Source: Hyphomicrobiales bacterium
Lineage (GTDB): Bacteria; Pseudomonadota; Alphaproteobacteria; Rhizobiales; Beijerinckiaceae
DNA: 44,267 bases
Direction: 5' to 3'
Assembly: GCA_025358745.1 (NCBI GenBank)
Contig: JANYIH010000263.1
Coordinates: 1 to 44,267, forward strand
In this document: positions 20,083-29,698 of the stretch, piece by piece
Layout of the letters: every line of letters begins with the position of its first letter
How positions within the stretch are numbered: position 1 is the stretch's first letter
Program-made: the position numbers and the translations under genes
The notes under the pieces: generated by a model
The model's input: only the letters and a program-made list of their open reading frames with translations
What the model was told of the DNA's origin: nothing
The model's database searches: none

Positions 20083-21669
20083 TCATATCGGCAGCGTCTG
20101 CGGCCGGTTGCGGCGGTACCACAGCGCGATCATCATGCGCGTCATCGTCACCGCCGTGATGACGGAGGTGAGAATCCCCAGTCCCAGCGACACGGCGAAG
20201 CCGCGCACCGCGCCCGAGCCGAAGAGATAGAGGATCAGCGCCGCCACGAACATCGTCACGTTGGAATCGATGATGGTGGCGAAGGCGCGGTTGTAGCCGG
20301 CCTCCAGCGACGAGATCACGCTGCGCCCCATGTGGTTTTCCTCGCGGATGCGCTCGTAGATCAGCACGTTGGAATCGACCGCCATGCCGATGGTGAACAC
20401 GATGCCGGCGATGCCCGGCAGCGTCAGCGTCGCGCCCAGCAGCGCCATCGAGGCGAAGATGAACAGGATATGCACCCCGAGCGCGAGATCGGCGAACACG
20501 CCGAACGTCCCGTAGGTCGTCAGCATGTAGACGACAACCAGTAGCCCGCCGACCAGCGCCGCGCGCTTGCCCGCGTCGATCGAATCCTGCCCCAGCCCCG
20601 GCCCGACGGTGCGCTCCTCGACCGTCGTCAGCTTGGCCGGCAACGCGCCGGCGCGCAGCAGCACGGCGAGATTGTCGGCCTGTTCGACCGTGAAATTGCC
20701 GGTGATCTGGCCCGAGCCGCCGGTGATCGGCCCCAGAATGCGCGGCGCGGAAATCACGACATTGTCGAGCACGATGGCGAATGGGCGCCCGACATTGTCC
20801 GACGTCACCTGGCCGAAGCGCTGGCCGCCGCGCAGGTTGAAGCGGAAATTCACGTCCGGCTCGCCGCTGCGGCCGTCGAAGCCGGGCTGCGCGTCGGTCA
20901 GGTCTTCGCCCGCCACCATCACCCGTTTCTCGACCGGGATCTCGCCGCCCTGCTGCTGCTTCAGCGTCTCCTGCTCGTTGGGCGGCGTATTGGCGTCGGC
21001 GACGAGGCGGAATTCCAGCTTGGCGGTGGTGCCGACGAGCTGCTTGAGCTTGGTCGTGTCCTGCAATCCCGGCACCTCGATCAGCACGCGGTCGGCGCCC
21101 TGGCGCTGGACGTTGGTCTCCTTGGTGCCCGACGCGTTGAGACGGCGGTTGAGCACCTCGATCGATTGCCCGACCGCGCGCCGCACCTTGTCGTTGATCG
21201 CCGCGTCGGTCAGCGTCAGCCGGATCGCGCCGTCGGCGTCGGCGATGTCGAGCAGATGGTCGGTGGCGCCGGCGATCGTGCCGCCGATGCGCTGATTGAG
21301 CCCTTGCAGCAGTTCGGCCGCCTTGGCGCGCTCGGCGGCGTCGGCGATGCGCACAATCACGCCGCGCGGGGCGACGCCGATGCCGCCGGTCAGCGGGATT
21401 TTCGCCTCGCGCAGTTTGCCGCGCACGTCGTCGCGCAACTGATCGACCTGGGCCTTGGCGAGCGAGGCTTTGTCGACTTCCATCAGAAGATGCGCGCCGC
21501 CCTGCAGATCGAGGCCGAGCACGATCGGGCGCGCCGGCAGCCAGGACGGCAGGTTGCGCTCAAGCGACGCGAGCGTGGGCGCGGCCAGAAAGCTCGGAAC
21601 GACGAGCAGCGCGGCGGCGACGACCAGCGCGAGAATCGCGACGACCTGCCAGGTGGCGATGCGCAGCAT
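20083..21669 (-). CDS. secD: Protein translocase subunit SecD
   Basis: LGLDLQGGAHLLMEVD; VPGLQDTTKLKQLVGTTAKLEFRLV; LPGIAGIVFTIGMAVDSNVLIYERIREE. Confidence 0.96.
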   Translation of the reverse strand: MLRIATWQVVAILALVVAAALLVVPSFLAAPTLASLERNLPSWLPARPIVLGLDLQGGAHLLMEVDKASLAKAQVDQLRDDVRGKLREAKIPLTGGIGVAPRGVIVRIADAAERAKAAELLQGLNQRIGGTIAGATDHLLDIADADGAIRLTLTDAAINDKVRRAVGQSIEVLNRRLNASGTKETNVQRQGADRVLIEVPGLQDTTKLKQLVGTTAKLEFRLVADANTPPNEQETLKQQQGGEIPVEKRVMVAGEDLTDAQPGFDGRSGEPDVNFRFNLRGGQRFGQVTSDNVGRPFAIVLDNVVISAPRILGPITGGSGQITGNFTVEQADNLAVLLRAGALPAKLTTVEERTVGPGLGQDSIDAGKRAALVGGLLVVVYMLTTYGTFGVFADLALGVHILFIFASMALLGATLTLPGIAGIVFTIGMAVDSNVLIYERIREENHMGRSVISSLEAGYNRAFATIIDSNVTMFVAALILYLFGSGAVRGFAVSLGLGILTSVITAVTMTRMMIALWYRRNRPQTLPI

Positions 21670-22038
21670 TTACTTTGCGGCTTTGGCGGGCGGAAGGACG
21701 GGCGCGTCCTTGACCGGCTCGCCGCGCGTGCGCACGTCGGCGATGCCGGAGCGGGCGAGCCGGACCCGCACATTGGGGGCGATCTCCAGCTCGACCTCGC
21801 TGTCGTCGGTCGATTTGGTGATTTTGCCGATCAGGCCGCCGCTGGTCACCACCACGTCGCCGCGCTTGGCCGCCTGCACCATGTCGCGCTGCTGCTTGGC
21901 GCGCTGCTGCTGCGGCCGCAGGATCAAGAAGTACATGATGACGAAGATGATGATGAAGGGCGCGAACTGGAACAGCATGTCCATCGACCCCATCGGGGCC
22001 GCGCCGCTGGTCTGCGCGAAGGCGGGCGTAATCAACAA
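21670..22038 (-). CDS. yajC: Preprotein translocase subunit YajC
   Basis: FQFAPFIIIFVIMYFLILRPQQQRAKQQRDMVQAAKRGDVVVTSGGLIGKI; probable TTG start giving (M)LITPAFAQ N-terminus; stop abuts secD start. Confidence 0.88.
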   Translation of the reverse strand: MLITPAFAQTSGAAPMGSMDMLFQFAPFIIIFVIMYFLILRPQQQRAKQQRDMVQAAKRGDVVVTSGGLIGKITKSTDDSEVELEIAPNVRVRLARSGIADVRTRGEPVKDAPVLPPAKAAK

Positions 22039-22218
22039 AGGCGTCGGACTCCGGAATGCCGGCCGAGACTTGAGGGCCGGCGCGGGCGGGCGTCTATATA
22101 CCGGCGCTTGAGCCAATGGCAATGCGTGGAAAACCGCTATCGGTCGCAGCGATGCTCCGTATCGGCCGGCGCCCCAGCTTCGCCGCAATCCGCAGACATT
22201 GCACGTCGGGGACAATAC

Positions 22219-22425
22219 ATGAAAACTTTGCTCATCCTGGCTTTGTTGACGCCTGTCGCCGCGACCGCCGCCGAGCGGCGCCTCGCGGTCGAGGCGCCCA
22301 ACGCCACCCGCTCGCTTCGCGCAAGCGCGACCTGTAATCTGATCGTGGACTCCAGGCATTTGACGGGTCAAGCCAGGGACGACGCCCTGAAAGCCTGCCT
22401 CGCCAAGACGCAAGACCAGAATTGA
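22219..22425 (+). CDS. Small secreted hypothetical protein
   Basis: Signal peptide MKTLLILALLTPVAATAAE followed by short Cys-containing mature region. Confidence 0.55.
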   Translation: MKTLLILALLTPVAATAAERRLAVEAPNATRSLRASATCNLIVDSRHLTGQARDDALKACLAKTQDQN

Positions 22426-22536
22426 GGCGGTCGGCTTGACGAAAATATCGACTCGCGTTCGCAATTCGTTTGCGTTAATGAAACTTAAAGGCCGTTGCGC
22501 CACCATGCCTCCCGTACGGAGTATCGGCGTAATCGT

Positions 22537-23640
22537 ATGACCCACTGGACAGAAGCCGCTGATCTGCTCGACGAGCGCGAGGTCGCCCGACAGAGCGTCC
22601 TGACCCGCTACGCGCCGGGCGCGCTGGCTTTTGTCGTCAGCGCCTCGCTTGGCCTCTACCTCGTCTATCTTAGGCCGACGTCGCAAGCGCCGGCCGATCT
22701 CACCGCGCAGACGCAGCCGGCAAAGCCTGCGCCATTCGGCGAACTCGGCCCCGTCGTCCCCGCCCCCTCCCTATCCGTCGCAAGAACGCCGGGCGCCAAT
22801 CCGTTCGGCGCGCTTGTGGTCAAGGGTTTCGGCTCATCGACGAAATTCGACATCGCGGAGGCTGCGGCCCCGCTGCCGCCCAGCCCGCCCGCCAGACTTC
22901 GCCTTTCGGGAGACGACGGCGCGCCGCTGCCGCCGCGCCGTCCCAATGAATTGACCCGTCCGGCCGAACCGGCCCGTCCCGCCGCCCCGCGCCTGGCCCG
23001 GCTCGAACCCAGGCCCGCCGCGCCGGCGGCGACGCCCACGCCCGCCCCGTCGGCGGGTCTGTTCGCCCGATTGTTCGGCGGCTCGGACTCAAGCGCCAGC
23101 AAGCCGGCGGAGACCCGGCTCGCCTACGCCGCCCCGCCTCCCGTCAATTCCGGCGTCAGCGCGGCGCTGGCCTCGCGCGGCGGCCTTGGCGCTTCACCGA
23201 GCGGTCCCGGCGGCTTCCTGCGCGGCCTGACCTTCGGCTCGGGCACGAACCCGACCTCGCGCTATGGCGACCATGTCGCGGTTTACGACATATCCGCCCG
23301 CGTCGTTTATCTCCCTGACGGCACAAAACTGGAAGCCCATTCGGGACTGGGTGAGGCACGCGACGACCCCAACCGCGTCAACGAACGCATGCATGGACCG
23401 ACGCCGCCGGCGACCTATGCGCTGACCCCGCGCGAGAGCTTGTTCCATGGCGTCGAGGCGCTGCGGCTGACGCCGACCGACAGCGGCATTTACGGCCGCG
23501 CCGGCCTGCTCGCTCATACCTATATGCTGGGCGCGGAAGGCGATTCCAACGGCTGCGTCTCGTTCCGCGACTACGATGCGTTCCTGCGCGCCTATCGCAG
23601 CGGCCAGATCAACAAGCTCGTCGTCGTCACGCGGCTCTGA
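22537..23640 (+). CDS. Membrane-anchored DUF2778 domain protein (Tlde1/L,D-transpeptidase-like)
   Basis: N-terminal TM segment, Pro/Ala-rich linker, C-terminal LPDGTKLEAHSGLGEARDDPNRVNERMHGPTPPATYALT...GRAGLLAHTYMLGAEGDSNGCVSFRDYDAFL. Confidence 0.85.
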   Translation: MTHWTEAADLLDEREVARQSVLTRYAPGALAFVVSASLGLYLVYLRPTSQAPADLTAQTQPAKPAPFGELGPVVPAPSLSVARTPGANPFGALVVKGFGSSTKFDIAEAAAPLPPSPPARLRLSGDDGAPLPPRRPNELTRPAEPARPAAPRLARLEPRPAAPAATPTPAPSAGLFARLFGGSDSSASKPAETRLAYAAPPPVNSGVSAALASRGGLGASPSGPGGFLRGLTFGSGTNPTSRYGDHVAVYDISARVVYLPDGTKLEAHSGLGEARDDPNRVNERMHGPTPPATYALTPRESLFHGVEALRLTPTDSGIYGRAGLLAHTYMLGAEGDSNGCVSFRDYDAFLRAYRSGQINKLVVVTRL

Positions 23641-24298
23641 TCTCCTGAACACTCAACAGCGCCGCGCCTTCATCCGCGACAACACGCGCCTGCTGAGCCC
23701 GCCGCTCACGCCCGATATCAAGCTGCATCTCGCCGACGAGGCCGTGCCGCTGTGGCGCAAGACCGAGGAGGAACTTGGGCGGATCGGGCTGCCGCCGCCG
23801 TTCTGGGCCTTCGCCTGGGTGGGCGGCCAGGCTTTGGCGCGCTATCTCGCCGACAATCCCGATCTGGCGCGCGGCAGGGGCGTGCTGGATTTCGCCAGCG
23901 GCTCCGGCCTCGTCGCCATCGCCGCAGCTAAGGCGGGCGCCGCGCGGGTGGAGGCGAGCGAGATCGACGAGTTTGCGCTATCCGCCATCGAACTCAACGC
24001 GGACGTCAACGCGGTCGAGATTTTCGCCCGCGACGGCGATCTCGTCGGCCGCGACGAGGGTTGGGACGTCATTTTGGCCGGCGACGTCTCCTACGAGCGC
24101 GACATGGCGGGCGCCGTCACCGATTGGCTGCAGCGCTTGGCCCGGCGCGGCGCGCTGGTGCTGATCGGCGACCCCGGCCGCTCCTATCTCGCCCGCGACC
24201 GGCTCGAAAGAATCGCCGAATACGAAGCGCCCGTGAGCCGCGAGATCGAGGACGCCGACACGAAACGCACCGGCGTTTATCGCTTTCTCTCCTGCTGA
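23576..24298 (+). CDS. Class I SAM-dependent methyltransferase (COG3897-like); start uncertain
   Basis: GVLDFASGSGLVAIAAAKAGAARVEASEIDEFALSAIELNA, DVILAGDVSYE; conserved part begins near LLNTQQRRAFIRDNTRLL (~23645), where no ATG/GTG/TTG is obvious. Confidence 0.8.
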   Translation: MRSCAPIAAARSTSSSSSRGSDLLNTQQRRAFIRDNTRLLSPPLTPDIKLHLADEAVPLWRKTEEELGRIGLPPPFWAFAWVGGQALARYLADNPDLARGRGVLDFASGSGLVAIAAAKAGAARVEASEIDEFALSAIELNADVNAVEIFARDGDLVGRDEGWDVILAGDVSYERDMAGAVTDWLQRLARRGALVLIGDPGRSYLARDRLERIAEYEAPVSREIEDADTKRTGVYRFLSC

Positions 24299-24356
24299 CA
24301 AGTTTTGGCAGCACGGCGTCCTAGACTGCTCCCGTCGCCCAAACAGGAGAGCGCCC

Positions 24357-24728
24357 ATGTCGGACATCGGTTTCATTCTGCTTTATGTCGAGGACGTCGC
24401 CCGCAGCGCCGCCTTCTACTCGCGGTTGCTGGAGCAGCCGGTCCCCGAATCCTCGCCCAATTTCGCGATGCTTCCCGTCGGGCCGGGCCTCATGCTCGGC
24501 CTGTGGCGGCGCGGCGAGGTCGAACCCAGGGCCATGGGCGGTCCGGGCGCGGCGGAGATCGCCTTCGCGCTGACCGACGAGGCCGCGGTCGAGGCCGCGC
24601 ATGAGAATTGGCGCGCGCAAGGCGTCGCCATCGCGCAGACGCCGACCCGGATGGACTTCGGCTACACATTCGTCGGCCTCGACCCCGACGGCCACCGGCT
24701 GCGCGCCTTCGCGCCTTCGCGCGGCTGA
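24357..24728 (+). CDS. VOC superfamily (glyoxalase/dioxygenase-like) protein
   Basis: FILLYVEDVARSAAFYSRLLEQP ... FGYTFVGLDPDGHRLRAFAP. Confidence 0.88.
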   Translation: MSDIGFILLYVEDVARSAAFYSRLLEQPVPESSPNFAMLPVGPGLMLGLWRRGEVEPRAMGGPGAAEIAFALTDEAAVEAAHENWRAQGVAIAQTPTRMDFGYTFVGLDPDGHRLRAFAPSRG

Positions 24729-24841
24729 ACCGCGCCGCGCATTGCTTGCGAAATTGCGCCCGCCCCGCGCTGGACAGGCCGCGCCTTCGTCCTATATTCG
24801 CCGCTCCAGCGCCTGTCGGCGCGCGGGCGGCTTTCAGAAAA

Positions 24842-25291
24842 ATGACCGAAGCGACTGTGGACCATTTCAAAGGCCTCGTGGCGCAATACACCGGGGCCAT
24901 TCGCGTCAGCGACTTCAAAGCCAATATCGTGATGTTTTTCCTGTCGTTGTCGATGGGGCCGATCATTTTCAACCACGACAAGTTTCCCGCCTTCCTGTCG
25001 CTGCCGGTGCTGGTGGCGCCATTCCTGGTGATGTTCTTCTGCCTGTTCGTGGTGCTGCTGCCGCGCTATCCAAAACGCGGTCGGTCGAGCTTCTTCATTT
25101 CCGGCAAGGCGACCCCCGCCGATTTCCTCTATCGCGGCCCCAGCCCGAACGAGGCCCAGGAGCTTCAGCTGCGCGTGGCGATCCTGTCCGACATTCTCTA
25201 CTGGAAGACGCTGTGTCTGCGCGTCGCGTTTTTCATCTGCATCGCCTGCGTGCTCGCCGCCGCGCCGCTGCTGGCGATCTACGCGCGATGA
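24842..25291 (+). CDS. Small membrane protein, paralogue A, Pycsar-effector (PycTM/DUF5706)-like
   Basis: Topology: DFKANI + TM + TM ending LLPRYP + soluble part + AILSDILYWKTLCLR + TM; aligns with the following ORF. Confidence 0.7.
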   Translation: MTEATVDHFKGLVAQYTGAIRVSDFKANIVMFFLSLSMGPIIFNHDKFPAFLSLPVLVAPFLVMFFCLFVVLLPRYPKRGRSSFFISGKATPADFLYRGPSPNEAQELQLRVAILSDILYWKTLCLRVAFFICIACVLAAAPLLAIYAR

Positions 25292-25797
25292 TCGAGGAAC
25301 TCGACGGCATCGCACCCGCCGCCGCGCGGCAGGTTTTGGCCAAGGACGCGGCGGCGCATTATCGCGTCGTCATCGGCGCCTTCACCGAGACGATCCAGCT
25401 CAGCGATTTCAAGGCCAATGTCGCCATCGTGTTCACCGGCATCATGATGGGGCCGGTCGTCGCTTTCCGGGACAAGCTGCCGCATTTCGTGCCGCTCAGC
25501 GTCGCGCTGGCGCCGTTCCTGATCGTGTTCTTCTGCCTGCTGATCTGCCTTTATCCGCGCTATGTGAGCGAGGGCCGCGTGCGCTTCGTCATCGCCCGCA
25601 ACGCCCATCCCAGTCTTTTCCTGGGGCCGGAAAGCGAAGAGATCGAACTCGAGAAGTTGCAGACCCTATGTGCGATTCTCTCGCGCATTCTTTATTGGAA
25701 GACGCTGATGCTGCGGATCAGCTTTTACACCTGTCTGCTGACGGTCGCCGCCATGACGGCCCTGGTGTTTTACGAGGCGTCGCCGATAGCGAAGTGA
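25288..25797 (+). CDS. Small membrane protein, paralogue B, Pycsar-effector (PycTM/DUF5706)-like
   Basis: ATGA overlap with paralogue A; shared SDFKAN, MGP, APFLxxFFCL, PRY, AILSxILYWKTLxLR. Confidence 0.7.
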   Translation: MIEELDGIAPAAARQVLAKDAAAHYRVVIGAFTETIQLSDFKANVAIVFTGIMMGPVVAFRDKLPHFVPLSVALAPFLIVFFCLLICLYPRYVSEGRVRFVIARNAHPSLFLGPESEEIELEKLQTLCAILSRILYWKTLMLRISFYTCLLTVAAMTALVFYEASPIAK

Positions 25798-25872
25798 ATC
25801 CGCGCGCCCGCGTTAACCCGTTGGAAAGGACGTCGCCCTAGCGTCGCCCCGCCAACGAGTTGAGAGGCGCGT

Positions 25873-26139
25873 ATGACGACAAGTGATGAAATCGCCGGGT
25901 CCCGGATTCTCTCGATCATCGAGCGGATCGAGCAGCTCGAAGAAGAGATCAAGGCCCTCAACGAGGGCAAGAAGGAAGTATTCGCCGAAGCTAAGGGCGA
26001 AGGCTACGACGTCAAGGTGCTGCGCGAAATCCTCAAACTTCGCAAGCTCGACCGCGACGAGCGCGACGAACAGGAATCGCTGCTCGATCTCTACATGCGC
26101 GCTATCGCCGACGCCGAGCCGCAAAAGGCGGCGGCCTGA
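25873..26139 (+). CDS. gapR: DUF2312 protein, GapR-family nucleoid-associated protein
   Basis: IIERIEQLEEEIKALNEGKKEVFAEAKGEGYDVKVLREILKLRKLDRDERDEQESLLDLYMRAI. Confidence 0.92.
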   Translation: MTTSDEIAGSRILSIIERIEQLEEEIKALNEGKKEVFAEAKGEGYDVKVLREILKLRKLDRDERDEQESLLDLYMRAIADAEPQKAAA

Positions 26140-26171
26140 TCGAGCTTATACGAGCGAACATTGCTCAATCG

Positions 26172-26200
26172 ATGGCCGGGCTCGTCCCGGCCATTCTTTT
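26172..26200 (+). terminator. Rho-independent terminator downstream of gapR
   Basis: ATGGCCGGG-CTCGT-CCCGGCCAT hairpin followed by TCTTTT. Confidence 0.8.
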
Positions 26201-26446
26201 GGCCACCACGCGCCGCCGCGCGTAAAAGGGGGCGTCGGCCGGCCTCCAGGGCGCGAAACCCTCCATTACAAATTACAATTTTTGTAATTCAAAGCAAGCG
26301 GGATTGCGCTTAAATGAAGTCCTTCTCCCCCACGTTAATATTATAAGTCCCTGTTTTTCCTATCTTCACGCGCATGACGGCAATGACGCAGCGCCACACG
26401 CGACGCGCCTTGGCTGAAAGTTCGGCTTGCCACAAGCTAGCGATGA

Positions 26447-28744
<2,298 letters not shown>

Positions 28745-28800
28745 CGCCGGAGGGCGGCTCGGCGCCGCTCCCCCATCTTTTCTCAAACACGACGGCGAGC

Positions 28801-29688
28801 ATGTCCATCCTTATCGACGCCTCAACCAAAGTCATCACACAAGGCTTCACCGGCAAGAACGGCACATTCCATTCCGAGCAGGCGCTCGCCTACGGCACGA
28901 AAGTCGTCGGCGGCACCTCGCCCGGCAAGGGCGGCGGCCGGCATCTTGGCCTGCCCGTGTTCGATACGGTCGCGGAAGCGCGCGAGAAAACGGGCGCCGA
29001 TGCCTCCGTCATCTACGTGCCCCCGCCCGGCGCGGCCGACGCGATCTGCGAGGCGATCGCGGCGGAGACGCCGCTGATCGTCTGCATCACGGAAGGGATT
29101 CCCGTGCTCGACATGGTGCGCGTCAAGCGCGCGCTGCAAGGCTCCAAATCGCTGCTGGTCGGCCCCAACTGCCCCGGCGTGATGACGTCGGGCGAGTGCA
29201 AGATCGGCATCATGCCGGGCAATATCTTCTCCAAAGGCAGCGTCGGCATTGTCTCGCGTTCCGGCACGCTTACCTATGAAGCGGTCTACCAGACCACCCG
29301 CGAGGGCCTCGGCCAGACCACCGCCGTCGGCATCGGCGGCGATCCCGTCAAGGGCATGGACTTCATCGACGTGCTTGAACTTTTTCTCGCCGATCCGCAC
29401 ACCAAGTCGATCGTGATGATTGGCGAGATCGGCGGCAGCGCGGAAGAAGACGCCGCGCAATTCCTCAAGGACGAGGCGAAGAAGGGGCGGTCGAAGCCTG
29501 TCGTCGGCTTCATCGCCGGCCGCACCGCGCCCCCGGGCCGGCGCATGGGCCATGCGGGGGCGATCATCGCCGGCGGCAAGGGCGGCGCCGAGGACAAGAT
29601 CGCGGCGATGGAGCAGGCCGGCATCCGCGTCTCGCCCTCGCCCGCGCGGCTTGGCAAGACGCTGGTCGACATGCTGAACGGCAAATAA
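28801..29688 (+). CDS. sucD: Succinate-CoA ligase subunit alpha
   Basis: [71 protein letters not shown]. Confidence 0.97.
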   Translation: MSILIDASTKVITQGFTGKNGTFHSEQALAYGTKVVGGTSPGKGGGRHLGLPVFDTVAEAREKTGADASVIYVPPPGAADAICEAIAAETPLIVCITEGIPVLDMVRVKRALQGSKSLLVGPNCPGVMTSGECKIGIMPGNIFSKGSVGIVSRSGTLTYEAVYQTTREGLGQTTAVGIGGDPVKGMDFIDVLELFLADPHTKSIVMIGEIGGSAEEDAAQFLKDEAKKGRSKPVVGFIAGRTAPPGRRMGHAGAIIAGGKGGAEDKIAAMEQAGIRVSPSPARLGKTLVDMLNGK

Positions 29689-29698
29689 GGAGGCGGTC

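Noticed and set aside
24357-26139. Classical defence island around the PycTM-like pair
   Set aside because: Neighbours (VOC protein, methyltransferase, GapR) are housekeeping-type; no cyclase, nuclease, integrase or other defence gene visible
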